Source: an uncultured bacterium (GTDB lineage: Bacteria; Cyanobacteriota; Vampirovibrionia; Gastranaerophilales; Gastranaerophilaceae). Taken from it: 64,000 bases of DNA. The notes under the pieces were generated by a model. That model did no database searches, was not told where the DNA came from, and was given only the letters and a program-made list of their open reading frames with translations. The DNA lies in NCBI GenBank assembly GCA_949290355.1, contig CASERN010000011.1:496001-560000 (forward strand), read 5' to 3'. The position numbers and the translations under genes are program-made. Within the stretch, counting starts at the first letter, position 1. Every line of letters starts with the position of its first letter. Positions 34,905 to 45,339 of this stretch are shown here, one piece after another.

Positions 34905-36560
34905 ATGGGTAAAAAGTTTTTTCTTGTTGCAATATTATTGATTTTTATAAATCTATTTATGTTTTCCGTAAAAATTTTTTCATCGGGGATAAGTTGTTCA
35001 ATAATACTTGATAAGCCTATTATAGGATCTTTTAATATAAAGTCTGATAATTTTGCACAAAATATTAGTTTGAATTCTGAGGTAATGGCTGATTTTTTAT
35101 TACCGTTTTTCGCTAAGAATTTTTACATAAATAACTTGAATACTGCTAATATTGATAAAATATATATAGGTAATAGTCAGATTGAATCTTTTGATAAAGT
35201 ATCAGAAGCACTAACCAAATATAGAATTGTCGAGTATTTTAAGCTTCTATTATTTGCTTTTTTTGTTAGTTTTATTCAACTTTCTTTGATATTTATATTT
35301 TTATCAAAAGATGATACGTTGTTAAAAAGAATATTTCAAAATAACAAATTATATTATTTTTCGTTTGGGATATTATTCTGTTTTGTATTGTGGAATTTTA
35401 TAAATATATATAATAATGCAGTTAATATTCCATTTGCAGATGAATGGGAAGCTTTATTACCAAATCATTTAGATAAAAATTTTAATTTAAGCTGGTTGTT
35501 TGGATATCACAATGAACATAAAGTATTTTGGACCAAATTGTCTACTTGGATTTTTTATAATTTAGATGGTTGGAATATCAGACATCAGATAATATTTAAC
35601 TTTTTTATTCATTTAGCAGGGATGATTGTATTATATAGAATAATTCCTGATAAACATAATTTATTACCATTATTTTTTATTCCTTGTTTTTCAACCGTTG
35701 TAATAGATAATCAATTGACAGGTTTTCAAAATTGCTTTTATTTTACGGCTTTATTCGCATTTTTAGCTATATATTTTGGTTTTGTACAAAGACAGAATGT
35801 TAAATCTTGTTTGTTATTTGGAATGTTTACAGTATTTTCAATGTATTCATTAACTTTTGCTGTAGGTATTGCTTTGTTAATCGCTTATTATATAAAGGAA
35901 AGGATATTTAACAAATATACTTGTTTGGCATCTTTGGTTATTGGTGGTGGATTAATTTTATTTATGCTGGGGTATTCTTCTGTTTTGACAGATCGAAATA
36001 TGATTTTTCCTAATAATATAATGTATTGGAATAAATATTTTTATATGATATTCAAAGGAATATTAAATGTATCATTGCCTGTATATTTTCTTGTTTTATC
36101 TGGCTTGATATTATTGGTTTCTTTGATCTATTTTATATTAAAAGAATGGAAAAAAGAGAGTATAAATGTATATATTGCACTTTTTGGCTTAAGTTTATTT
36201 TTGGTGGCTTGTATAGCTTCATCAAGAAGTTTAAATCAATTATCAGCAGATGGCAGGCATTTATATATTATCATTTATTTGATTCCTTGTATTGCTGCTT
36301 TGTTATATAGATTAAAGTTATATAAGCTTGAATTAATTTATTTAATTATTTTGGTATTAACTTTTTATAATTATTTTTCTGCAACACCTTATATAACAAC
36401 AAAATTATTGAGACAGCAGGCAAAAATACAATTAAATCAAGTATTGTTGACTAATTATAATTGTGATTATTCTGTTTTGGCTTATGTTAATCCTTTTGAT
36501 GTGAAAAAGAGTATAGAAAGAGCAAAAAATCTTGGAGTTAGTTTTATAAGAGGCAGGTAA
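34905..36560 (+). CDS. Polytopic membrane protein, GT-C-like (551 aa)
   Basis: About eleven hydrophobic segments. The first large external region (after residue ~20) is followed by a typical GT-C pattern with an acidic motif in a loop, IPFADEWEALLPNH, and NEHKVFWTKL. I infer a lipid-linked sugar transferase or glycan-modifying enzyme from the DEW-type motif, the membrane topology and the adjacent polyprenyl-phosphate glycosyltransferase. No closer assignment is possible. The stop overlaps the next start by one base. Confidence 0.6.
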   Translation: MGKKFFLVAILLIFINLFMFSVKIFSSGISCSIILDKPIIGSFNIKSDNFAQNISLNSEVMADFLLPFFAKNFYINNLNTANIDKIYIGNSQIESFDKVSEALTKYRIVEYFKLLLFAFFVSFIQLSLIFIFLSKDDTLLKRIFQNNKLYYFSFGILFCFVLWNFINIYNNAVNIPFADEWEALLPNHLDKNFNLSWLFGYHNEHKVFWTKLSTWIFYNLDGWNIRHQIIFNFFIHLAGMIVLYRIIPDKHNLLPLFFIPCFSTVVIDNQLTGFQNCFYFTALFAFLAIYFGFVQRQNVKSCLLFGMFTVFSMYSLTFAVGIALLIAYYIKERIFNKYTCLASLVIGGGLILFMLGYSSVLTDRNMIFPNNIMYWNKYFYMIFKGILNVSLPVYFLVLSGLILLVSLIYFILKEWKKESINVYIALFGLSLFLVACIASSRSLNQLSADGRHLYIIIYLIPCIAALLYRLKLYKLELIYLIILVLTFYNYFSATPYITTKLLRQQAKIQLNQVLLTNYNCDYSVLAYVNPFDVKKSIERAKNLGVSFIRGR

Positions 36561-38320
36561 TGTATTCAAAAAGATTATTGTATATAGTTTTGATATTGTT
36601 GTTTTTATTATTTGGTTTGCATCTTAATTTTATTTATGCTGTAAGAGGTTTAGATTTTTCATGGGTCTATGCAATAAATCAAATTCATTTAAACCAGAAT
36701 TATATTTTTGGGAAAGATGTGTTTTTTACATATGGACCTTTAGGGTATTTGTTGTTTCCTGTATTTATGAAACCGATTATTTATGAGGTTTTGTGCTTTA
36801 AGTTTTTTATTATGTTGTCTTTTATATATTTATTGACTGGCTTTAGGAGTTATAAAAGATTTGATGTATTTTGTTTTATTCTTACTTTAATCTTTATATA
36901 TTTTGGCTTTCCAAATTTAGAATTTTTGGCTGCGCTTGCCGGATGTGCATATTTAAAAACAAAAGGTAGGCAAAAATATTTAATTTTAGTGTTATTTAAT
37001 ATACTCGCATTTTTAATGCTTTTCATAAAGTTTAATATAGGTGTTTTGTTTATTTCAACATTGATATTTACTTTAATTGCTGATAAATTCGATAAAAAAT
37101 CTCTGCTAATATCTTTGATATTTTGGATTTTTTCATTAGGTGCAAGTGTCTGTTTTTATTTTGGAGATATTAATACATTATATGATTGGTTAAGAGTTAG
37201 TCTGATGATCGCAAGTGGTTATAGTGAGGCTATGTTAATTTGGAGAGACTTATTCAATCAAATTTATTTACTTTTTGCTGTAATTATAATAGCTTTATAT
37301 ATAAATCTTTGGTGTAATGAGATAAAATTTAAAAATATAAATTTAAAAATATTTTTAGTAATTTTACCTTCAATATTTTTTGCATTTAAAAGTGGTTTTG
37401 TTAGAGCAGATGGACATATGTTAGTATTTTTCGATTATATTTTATGTATTAGTTTATTATTATATCTTCTTATAGAGAGTATAAATTTGAAAAAAATCAT
37501 TGTAATGTTTTTATTAGCGTTAATATTTCCTTTAATGTATGTTAATAAAAGCAATACATTATCTTTTATATATGAATTATTTTATAATGAATCCCAATTA
37601 TATGTAGATGATAGTTCCATACTTCCTAATAAATGGCTAAAAATAATAGGAAATAAAAAGGTTGAAATTTTACCATATGATTTTTCGTATGCTCCAAAAT
37701 ACAATATAAATTTGCACTATAACCCTATTTTTCAATTATATTCTGTTTACACTAAAGATTTAGATTTAATAAGTGCCAATAATTATAAAGCTCAAAAAAC
37801 AGATTATATTATAGTTGATAATAGTTTTTCTATAGATAAACGTAATTTAATATTGGATAATCCTGCTACTTGGGAAGCTATGCGAACAAATTACGAAGTA
37901 AGAGATTTTTATTCAGGTAAGATACTTCTTCAAAAGCGTAGTAATAAAAAAGAAATTGATTATAGAACATATAAAAGTGAAATATATTCTATAAACGAAG
38001 ATATTCTTGTCCCTAAAGATGCAAAGAAAGCTGTTATTCATCTTGATTTGTCGTTAACGGGAAAATTGTTTAACTTTTTATTCAAAATTGTCCCATTTTA
38101 TATTTATGTACGATACAATAACGATAATGTATTGAGAATAAGACAGATAAGAGATGTAATGAATAATGGTTTATATATTGATGAGATAGTTTTGAGTATG
38201 AATGATTTAAACAATTGGTTAAAATTTAAACCTATAGGTAAAAATATTGATTCAATAAAGCTTTATAGTGCTCTAAAATTTATATATAAAAAGGATTTTA
38301 AGATAGAATGGCAAAGATAA
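36560..38320 (+). CDS. Polytopic membrane protein, GT-C-like (586 aa)
   Basis: About ten hydrophobic segments in the first 330 residues, then a soluble C-terminal part of ~240 residues. An acidic first-loop motif occurs as RGLDFSWVYAINQ, with FGKDVFFTYGPLGY, reminiscent of GT-C glycosyltransferases that use polyprenyl-phosphate sugars. It overlaps both neighbours (one base with the gene before, 13 with the gene after), so the three are one unit. Very AT-rich. The function is inference from topology and context. Confidence 0.58.
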   Translation: MYSKRLLYIVLILLFLLFGLHLNFIYAVRGLDFSWVYAINQIHLNQNYIFGKDVFFTYGPLGYLLFPVFMKPIIYEVLCFKFFIMLSFIYLLTGFRSYKRFDVFCFILTLIFIYFGFPNLEFLAALAGCAYLKTKGRQKYLILVLFNILAFLMLFIKFNIGVLFISTLIFTLIADKFDKKSLLISLIFWIFSLGASVCFYFGDINTLYDWLRVSLMIASGYSEAMLIWRDLFNQIYLLFAVIIIALYINLWCNEIKFKNINLKIFLVILPSIFFAFKSGFVRADGHMLVFFDYILCISLLLYLLIESINLKKIIVMFLLALIFPLMYVNKSNTLSFIYELFYNESQLYVDDSSILPNKWLKIIGNKKVEILPYDFSYAPKYNINLHYNPIFQLYSVYTKDLDLISANNYKAQKTDYIIVDNSFSIDKRNLILDNPATWEAMRTNYEVRDFYSGKILLQKRSNKKEIDYRTYKSEIYSINEDILVPKDAKKAVIHLDLSLTGKLFNFLFKIVPFYIYVRYNNDNVLRIRQIRDVMNNGLYIDEIVLSMNDLNNWLKFKPIGKNIDSIKLYSALKFIYKKDFKIEWQR

Positions 38321-39720
38321 GAATTTTTATGAAAAGAAATAAATGGATTTTATTTTTTGTATTTACAGTATTAATATTATTTCTACATTCGCCTAATGTA
38401 TTTTTACATAAAAGTCTATGGGCAGAGGATGGAAATATATTTTTTAATCAAGCGGAAATTTATGGAATAAGATCTTTATTTATTTCATATTCCGGATATT
38501 ATCATACTACAATAAGATTAATTGCATTATTAGCATCTTGTTTTTCTTTGTACATTATTCCGTATATTTATTTAGTTTTTGTTATTATTCTTGAATTTAT
38601 AAGCGTTTTATTAACTTATAAAGTATTTAATTTAGAAAAATTTAAATATGGATATATTATTGCTTTTATCCCATTGTTAATTCCTGTTCCAGTAGAAATC
38701 TATGATAATCTTACAAATTCCCAATGGATATTAGCTTATATATTTGCAATTTTAGTTTCATTAGATTTTAGCAAATTTAATAAATTTGGCTATTCTTTAC
38801 TAATTTTATTATTGTCTTTATCTGGGCCTTTTTCTATATTCCTTTTGCCTTTTATAGTATTGAAATTATGTTTAAAAAAAGATTTTAAAGCAAATTTTTC
38901 TGTATATTGTGCTTATATAATTGGTTTAGTTTGCCAAAGTTATAGCGTAATAAATTCTTCAAGAGTTGAAGGTGATGGTATATTTACAACAGATATTATT
39001 TTAAAATATTTGAATTGTTTTATTTTTCATTTTTCTTCTTTTAAATTTTTATCTGTAGTGATTTTTTTGATAGCTTTATTTTGTATATACCAACTTATGA
39101 AAAAAGTTAGAGATAATTTACCTTTACTATCTGTTTTTACTTTGGGCTTTTTTACTTTGTGTGCATCAATTTATAGTGCAATTAAGGAAAACTTTATAAT
39201 TGTTGGACTTTTGCCTGATCGTTATATTTATTTATATATATTATCAATTTTTCTTATAATAATATTTACATTAAAAAATAAATATGTAACTATTTTATTA
39301 TTTCTTGTTGCCTTATCTCAATTTTCTAGAAGACTTCTAGATAATATATATTGGAATCAATATGTAAATTTTTCTAAATATGAAGAAATTGTACCTGTAT
39401 TTTTGCCACCTTCTATAGGTTGGTATGCAGAAATTAGGAATCAAAATCCGCAAAAATTGGAACCTGATGGAGAAATAAAACACTTAGCCTATTTTAATCC
39501 AAATAATATGTGTAAAACAGACTATATTGTTTTTTCATCTATGTATGCTAAAAGTTATAGTCCTGTGATAGTTTCAAAAGATTTGCAATTTTATCAAAAT
39601 ATAGGATTAATTAAATTGAATAATTCAGGCTATAAATTTGTATATATTTTACCTGTAAAAAATGTGGAGTATAAATTAATTACACCTGATGTAAAAATTC
39701 ATTATTATTGTATGAATTAA
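38308..39720 (+). CDS. Polytopic membrane protein, GT-C-like (470 aa)
   Basis: About ten to eleven hydrophobic segments. The first external loop has LWAEDGNIFFNQAEIYG, an acidic motif of the kind found in GT-C enzymes. It ends in a ~90-residue external domain. It is the last gene of the glycan cluster. The next gene starts from its own -10 hexamer immediately downstream, so the unit probably ends here. Could also be a glycan polymerase or flippase-associated protein. Confidence 0.58.
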   Translation: MAKIRIFMKRNKWILFFVFTVLILFLHSPNVFLHKSLWAEDGNIFFNQAEIYGIRSLFISYSGYYHTTIRLIALLASCFSLYIIPYIYLVFVIILEFISVLLTYKVFNLEKFKYGYIIAFIPLLIPVPVEIYDNLTNSQWILAYIFAILVSLDFSKFNKFGYSLLILLLSLSGPFSIFLLPFIVLKLCLKKDFKANFSVYCAYIIGLVCQSYSVINSSRVEGDGIFTTDIILKYLNCFIFHFSSFKFLSVVIFLIALFCIYQLMKKVRDNLPLLSVFTLGFFTLCASIYSAIKENFIIVGLLPDRYIYLYILSIFLIIIFTLKNKYVTILLFLVALSQFSRRLLDNIYWNQYVNFSKYEEIVPVFLPPSIGWYAEIRNQNPQKLEPDGEIKHLAYFNPNNMCKTDYIVFSSMYAKSYSPVIVSKDLQFYQNIGLIKLNNSGYKFVYILPVKNVEYKLITPDVKIHYYCMN

Positions 39721-39737
39721 TGTGGTACAATAAGCTT

Positions 39738-40643
39738 ATGGAAAATAAAAAAGAAATTTATTATAAATATTTTCAAGAAAAAATTCTTCCGCAAATCCTT
39801 CCTTTAGAAAGGTATAGGAGAAAGGTCATTTTAAATGTTATATTATTCTCTTTGTTATTTTTTGCTTTGGGATTAGGATTTGTATATTTGTTTGTAGTTG
39901 TAATGTTTAATAATATACTTGTGCCAATTCTTTTCCCTATTATATTATTTTTAACTTATGTGTTTTTTATTAAAAGTATTATTATTCCAATTGTTTTTGG
40001 AAAAGAGTTTCAAGAAAAATTGAAAACAAGAATTCTTCCTTTATTTCTTGAGCCTGTTGCTAATTTTACGGAGTGGCCTGAAAATAAGAATCTAGAAACG
40101 ATTATTGATTCTTTGCTGTTTTATAATTTTGATACGCAAAAAGAAAATTTTACTTATTTTGGTTTGTACAATAATACAAATATTATAATTTCTGATACAA
40201 AATTAATGATGCCTCCTAAAGGAGCTGTAAGACCAACTCTGTTTAAAGGGATAATTATTCAACTTGAGTTTGATAAATCAATAGATAATCATGTTATTCT
40301 GATGTCAAAAAATGAAAAAAAAGCTAATCCATATAAGCAATACAACCCTCATATTCAGGAACTAAATCGTTATTTGTATACTTTTGCAAAAAATCCTAAA
40401 AATATAAAATTTATTACTAAAGATTTTTGGTCTGTAATAAAAAGACTAGGTGAAGTATATATTGCAAAGGGGTTTGATTTTTCATACCGAAATAATACTG
40501 TAGTTATAGCATTAAGACATAAAAGACCTTTACGTTTTGGCTTTTTGTTCAGATCATTGTTAAAGGCAAAAAATTACGATGATCTAATTGATAGATTCAT
40601 CGTAATTTATGATTTAATTGATATTCTTAACAACCAAAATTAA
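39738..40643 (+). CDS. DUF3137-type membrane protein
   Basis: 301-aa protein. Two transmembrane segments (about residues 30-55 and 60-85) follow an N-terminal cytoplasmic helix (YYKYFQEKILPQILPLERYRRK). The C-terminal ~200 residues form a soluble alpha/beta domain. This layout resembles DUF3137 proteins of unknown function. TACAAT lies exactly six bases before ATG 39738 and there is no Shine-Dalgarno sequence; an earlier in-frame start overlaps the previous gene. The stop shares TTAA with the convergent gene at 40640. Confidence 0.65.
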   Translation: MENKKEIYYKYFQEKILPQILPLERYRRKVILNVILFSLLFFALGLGFVYLFVVVMFNNILVPILFPIILFLTYVFFIKSIIIPIVFGKEFQEKLKTRILPLFLEPVANFTEWPENKNLETIIDSLLFYNFDTQKENFTYFGLYNNTNIIISDTKLMMPPKGAVRPTLFKGIIIQLEFDKSIDNHVILMSKNEKKANPYKQYNPHIQELNRYLYTFAKNPKNIKFITKDFWSVIKRLGEVYIAKGFDFSYRNNTVVIALRHKRPLRFGFLFRSLLKAKNYDDLIDRFIVIYDLIDILNNQN

Positions 40644-43405
40644 GCAACTTTGTTTATTTCTTGTTTTTTATCATTGTTGTCGATTGTTGCTGTATTATTA
40701 GTTGGTTGTTGAGTATTTGTGTTTTGTGTTTTATTCTTATTTTTCCAATATAAGTAAGAGCCTGTTCCAATAGCAGCTAATGCTACACCTCCGCCAATAA
40801 CGATTCTAAGCCATCTGTTTCTGACTTTTTTAGAACCATCTATAATAGTTTCGACAGTATCTTTTGCTGCTTCTTGAACGTCTGAAACTTTTTCAATAAC
40901 GACTCGTTTCATATCTTGGATTTTACCATTAAATTCTCCGACCAAACGAGTTAAAGGATTTTTATTTCGTCCTTCCCATCCTTTATCAATTTCAAAAGCA
41001 TCTTCCATATATAACTGCAAAGTTGAACGTCCATTATTCAGGGCATTATTATTATGCCAATCGAACTTTGATTGACCAGCATTGTGTACCAGTTTCTGAT
41101 AAACATCAGGTGTTTCATGATATGTTTTAGCCATCTTTGCAAACATTTCAGCTACTTCATCAGAAGCTGCTTCTAATCGTTTATCATGTATCTGTTCTGC
41201 TGTAAGTTTAGTTAAATCAGTACCTTCATCCCATTTAAGGTCTTTAACATTTATCATAAAAGGATCTTTTGTAAGGAATCCGTTTGCATTTTCAGTATCT
41301 TTTGCAGCGGTAATAACCATTTCTCCAGCTCCACCTGTATTCAATGAGCCTACAGGAGTACCACTTTGTAATGCTTCCGGAACAGAAAGTCCTTGAGGTT
41401 CTCCTTCAGATGTGAAAATCCCATATGTACAACAAGTAACAAGTCTGTTAGGGAAAAATCCGTTGACATAACAAACATTTAATTTATATTTGCCTTCATC
41501 AAGTGTTTGGATTTTGTACATTATATCTTTAATTCTATGGAAATCACCTACTCCCTTATCATCCATTTCCCATGGCTCAGGTCCGCTTCCAAGAATTAAT
41601 TTTGCATGTTTTTTTACTTCGTCAGGTACATTCTTATTTTTAAGAAATTTATAAAAACCTTCTAATGTTGTCGGATAGTTCTTCTGTGCATCTGAACGTC
41701 CCCAACCGCACCAAACTATATCTTTTTCGTCAAATTTAGAAAGTCCGCCAAGTACATATCTCTTTTTTTCTATCAAATCTTTTGAAAAGAATAGCTGATT
41801 AAGTGCATCTTCTGTACTTGCATTTGTATAATTTGATAATTTATCTAATCTCTTTTCAGAAGCTTCTCCAACCATATCCAAGAATGCTTTTGTGTTAGCT
41901 CTTTTGGCTTTTACAACTTTTTCTGCACTGTCGTTTAGAGGATCATATGGTGTATACCAACTCATATCGGCAGATAAGCCGTTACCTGAACCCATTGTAG
42001 CTTTAGGATCATTAATTTTCATAAAGTCAATGTTACAACCATTTGGTCTGCCAGGAATTTTATCCCCTTCTTTTTCTGCCTCTTGGAATAGTGATGTTAA
42101 GCCTCTAGCCATGTCATCGTATTTTATTACTTCATCTGCAAATGTATGAGAAACGTGATTTACTGAAATATTATAAGGATTAACTTTTCTTGCAATTAAT
42201 GGAGAGATAGATTGATTAAAGTTTCCATTATCATCAATATAATATTGTAAAAATGGTTTTATAACTCTATCTACAAGTTTTTTATCTTCTTCTGACAGGT
42301 TATATCTATGTCTATCAATATCTATCAGTTGAGGAAACTCCATAAGACTGCTCAATTTTTTGTAGTCGTCCGGTGTTGCTTTGTATCTTAAAAAGTCCAA
42401 AATATTTCCAACTGTACCTTGATAATTTGGCATTGGATTGTGGTATATGTCAACAACTTTCATTCCTCTATACAAAGGATCATTATATGAACGATTTATT
42501 ATTGATTCAGTGATAGGAAAGCCTGTTCTACAGTGAGCAATTATATTTGCAGGTTTAAAAAATCCTTGACTTTCTGTATTTAATTTGGTCATCATATCTG
42601 CTGCAGCATCACCAAAATCTCTAGTAAAAAGATTTACATGAGGATGGTCTTTTAAATCAGGAGAATATGTATAAGCTTTTTGAAATTTAGCTAAATCAGG
42701 TGTGTGTACGCAGTATACAATATCACTTTTACCTGGAATTATCATTTGATAAACTTTATATGGCAATGTCTTTAGTTGATCCAAATTATTTTCATCTATT
42801 CTTTGAATTGATCCACTCACTCCTGTTGGAATTAATTCTCTATATGGGGAAATTTTTAAGTTGTTAGGAGGTATAATATCTCCTTTCTTAGGAAGTTCAG
42901 GGGTGTCTTGTACAACAAATTTAACTCTTTCTTCTGGTACATTCAGTCTTTTTGCAATTGATGCTTTAGTATCACTTATAGGCACGCTGATGAAATGATT
43001 TTCCGGCATTCTATTTTTTTTCAATGCTTCTTTGTACTCATCTCCTTCAGGAACTATAAGAACTTTAATTCCTCCTTTAGGGTTGTTGTATGAATAGTAA
43101 GGAACAGTATGTCTCATATCCATCCCAGCTTTGTTAAGAGCATTTGGAAGCTGGTCGGCAACTTGACCTGCACCACCGCATTTATACATGCCTAAACCTA
43201 TATAACTATCTTCTACTGATACAGAAATCCCTTGCTTAACATTTCTCTCAGGATTTCCTGTAAATGTAATGTGCATGCTATACATTGAATTTAATGTATT
43301 TGTCGTTTGAGAAGGAACTGATGTTACTCCCTTTTCTGAAAATGGTTGTTGACTTTTTGCAATATTATTGCTTTGAATCCTTGGCATAACTGAATATACA
43401 CGCAT
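40640..43405 (-). CDS. Starch/glycogen-synthase-like glycosyltransferase with C-terminal membrane segment
   Basis: A 921-aa GT-B protein. The N-terminal ~57 residues are low-complexity and end in MHITFTGN. A GT5-like start follows at about residues 72-92 (MYKCGGAGQVADQLPNAL), compare KxGGL of starch synthases. The donor-site region is FFPNRLVTCCTYGIFTSEGEPQGLSVPEALQSG, followed by NTGGAGEMV. The C-terminus has one transmembrane helix (about 866-887) and an Asn/Thr-rich tail. Membrane attachment and extra length set it apart from ordinary GlgA; the substrate is unproven. Confidence 0.75.
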   Translation of the reverse strand: MRVYSVMPRIQSNNIAKSQQPFSEKGVTSVPSQTTNTLNSMYSMHITFTGNPERNVKQGISVSVEDSYIGLGMYKCGGAGQVADQLPNALNKAGMDMRHTVPYYSYNNPKGGIKVLIVPEGDEYKEALKKNRMPENHFISVPISDTKASIAKRLNVPEERVKFVVQDTPELPKKGDIIPPNNLKISPYRELIPTGVSGSIQRIDENNLDQLKTLPYKVYQMIIPGKSDIVYCVHTPDLAKFQKAYTYSPDLKDHPHVNLFTRDFGDAAADMMTKLNTESQGFFKPANIIAHCRTGFPITESIINRSYNDPLYRGMKVVDIYHNPMPNYQGTVGNILDFLRYKATPDDYKKLSSLMEFPQLIDIDRHRYNLSEEDKKLVDRVIKPFLQYYIDDNGNFNQSISPLIARKVNPYNISVNHVSHTFADEVIKYDDMARGLTSLFQEAEKEGDKIPGRPNGCNIDFMKINDPKATMGSGNGLSADMSWYTPYDPLNDSAEKVVKAKRANTKAFLDMVGEASEKRLDKLSNYTNASTEDALNQLFFSKDLIEKKRYVLGGLSKFDEKDIVWCGWGRSDAQKNYPTTLEGFYKFLKNKNVPDEVKKHAKLILGSGPEPWEMDDKGVGDFHRIKDIMYKIQTLDEGKYKLNVCYVNGFFPNRLVTCCTYGIFTSEGEPQGLSVPEALQSGTPVGSLNTGGAGEMVITAAKDTENANGFLTKDPFMINVKDLKWDEGTDLTKLTAEQIHDKRLEAASDEVAEMFAKMAKTYHETPDVYQKLVHNAGQSKFDWHNNNALNNGRSTLQLYMEDAFEIDKGWEGRNKNPLTRLVGEFNGKIQDMKRVVIEKVSDVQEAAKDTVETIIDGSKKVRNRWLRIVIGGGVALAAIGTGSYLYWKNKNKTQNTNTQQPTNNTATIDNNDKKQEINKVA

Positions 43406-43620
43406 TTCTACACCCTATCTATATAATTATCTACTTACTTAACACTATACGAGTTTAACAGAAAATTTCTTCCCCGCATTAATAATAAAGCGTGAGCATA
43501 TTTTTTTTCAACACTATTTACGACATTTATTAAGAAATATTAAGTAAACTTTTTTTTAATAATTAAAGTTTTTTTTTATCATTTCAAGTAAAATTAAAAA
43601 GAAGGTTTAAAAGGTATAAA

Positions 43621-44901
43621 ATGGACAGATTTTTTGGATTATTGGGAATTGTTTTGATATTTGGGGTAGCTTTTTTGATGTCTAACAATAGAAAAGCTAT
43701 AAATTATAAAACTGTTGGTATGGGATTTTTCCTGCAGGTTTTGCTTGCTGTATTTATATTTAAGGTGCCTATAGGAAGGACTATTTTTTTCAATATAGGT
43801 TTGTTTATCCAAAAAATTCTAGAATTTGCAAAAGAAGGTGGTTCTTTTGTATTTGGTCCATTGATGACTGAACATAAAATAACTGCAGTGTTTGGGGAAG
43901 GTGCTCAAGTTTTTGCCTTACAACTTATAGCTTCTTTGATATTTATGATGATTCTTGTAAATATCCTTTATTATTATGGAATAATGCAAAGAGTTGTTCC
44001 TTTAATAGGTAAAGCTATGAATAAACTAATGAATGTTAGCGGGGCTGAGGCTTTATCCAATGTTGCCAGTGCTTTTGTTGGTCAGATAGCTGCTCAGATA
44101 ATGATTCGTCCTTATTTGGCGAAACTTACGCGTTCTGAATTATTAGCTTCAATGGCAGGTAGTATGGCATGTATTTCGGGTGCTACTATGCCTATATATA
44201 TTGGAATGGGTATTCCTGCGCAGTATCTTTTAGCAGCTTCAATCATGGCTGCTCCAGGTGCATTAGTTATTTCAAAGATTGTTTATCCTGAAACAGGTGT
44301 TCCAGAGACTAGTGAAGACATTAAAATTACTTACAGTAAAAGGAAAAAGCCATATATAAATGTCTTTGATGCAATTTCAGCCGGAGCTTCTGAGGGTATG
44401 AAAGTAGCGATTAATGTTGTAGCAATGATATTAGCTCTGGTTGCTTTGGTTGCAATGATAGATTGGGTTCTTGGAAATTTAGGTATGGCAATTGTTAAAT
44501 ATCTGCATGTAAATTTTGCCTCATTTGATTTAACTCATCTTTCATTAAAATTGATTTTAGGTAAAATATTTGCAGTTTTTGCCTATTTTATGGGTGTTCC
44601 ACTTAAAGAAGCAACTACTGTTGGTAGTTTGATGGGAACAAAACTTGTATTAAATGAAATGGTTGCGTACTTTGATTTGACCAATTTACCTGTTCATCTT
44701 TCAGATAAAAGTTTTTTGATTGCAAGTTTTGCATTATGCAGTTTTGGTAATTTTGGATCAATTGCTATTCAATTAGGCGGTATAGGCGAACTTGCTCCAA
44801 ACCAAAGAAAAAATCTTGCAAGACTCGGTGTTAGAGCTTTGATTTGCGGAACTTTAACTTGTTATATGTCTGCTGCCATAGTTGGTGTATTGTTTAATTA
44901 A
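43621..44901 (+). CDS. Concentrative nucleoside transporter (NupC/CNT family)
   Basis: Inner-membrane ion-coupled nucleoside importer, 426 aa. Family features are VPIGRTIFFNIGLFIQKILEFAKEGG near the N-terminus. The two conserved half-repeats are also present: the stretch from LSNVASAFVGQIAAQIMIRPYL to GSMACISGATMPIYIGMGIP, and later GVPLKEATTVGSLMGTKLVLNE with SFALCSFGNFGSIAIQLGG. AAGAAGG and AAAAGG precede the ATG. Nucleosides imported here could be catabolised through DeoB (0.4 kb). The stop shares TTAA with the convergent gene. Confidence 0.95.
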   Translation: MDRFFGLLGIVLIFGVAFLMSNNRKAINYKTVGMGFFLQVLLAVFIFKVPIGRTIFFNIGLFIQKILEFAKEGGSFVFGPLMTEHKITAVFGEGAQVFALQLIASLIFMMILVNILYYYGIMQRVVPLIGKAMNKLMNVSGAEALSNVASAFVGQIAAQIMIRPYLAKLTRSELLASMAGSMACISGATMPIYIGMGIPAQYLLAASIMAAPGALVISKIVYPETGVPETSEDIKITYSKRKKPYINVFDAISAGASEGMKVAINVVAMILALVALVAMIDWVLGNLGMAIVKYLHVNFASFDLTHLSLKLILGKIFAVFAYFMGVPLKEATTVGSLMGTKLVLNEMVAYFDLTNLPVHLSDKSFLIASFALCSFGNFGSIAIQLGGIGELAPNQRKNLARLGVRALICGTLTCYMSAAIVGVLFN

Positions 44902-45206
44902 TTCTTGGGTAAATGTTTTTGCCAATCAGCATCAAGGCTTTGTATGAATTTGTGTGCATCAATTACATCATCATAGTTGATAGGCTCAGGGCCTTCTTGA
45001 ACTTCAAGTGGTTCATAATCTTTTACGTCTATATCAGAAAAACCAAGAAGAGCTATGCCAAAATTTTTTCCGCATTTTTTGCATTCGAGCCCAATTACAG
45101 TGAGTCCGTCCTCTTCTCTTTTTATAGTTATTGACTCTTCATTGAAACTGTTTTTACATTGAGAACAGCATAAATTATTAAATAATTTTTCTATTTTCTT
45201 TTTCAT
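44898..45206 (-). CDS. Small zinc-ribbon-like protein, 102 aa
   Basis: Two CxxC pairs, CCSQCKNSF at about residues 13-21 and LECKKCGKNFG at about 35-46, suggest a zinc ribbon. They are followed by an acidic C-terminal region. I do not recognise a family. AATGAGGAAT precedes the ATG. It converges on the nucleoside transporter with a shared TTAA at the stops. Possible roles (nucleic-acid or protein binding) cannot be decided. Confidence 0.65.
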   Translation of the reverse strand: MKKKIEKLFNNLCCSQCKNSFNEESITIKREEDGLTVIGLECKKCGKNFGIALLGFSDIDVKDYEPLEVQEGPEPINYDDVIDAHKFIQSLDADWQKHLPKN

Positions 45207-45339
45207 AAATTCCTCATTAATATTATAATAAACTTTTGTTAAAAAATGTTAATTTTTATATAAGCATGGGTATAATATACATGTAGCGAATTATATATGT
45301 CGTTTCGGTTCGCTAAAGCTAACAGATAGGAGTTGTATC

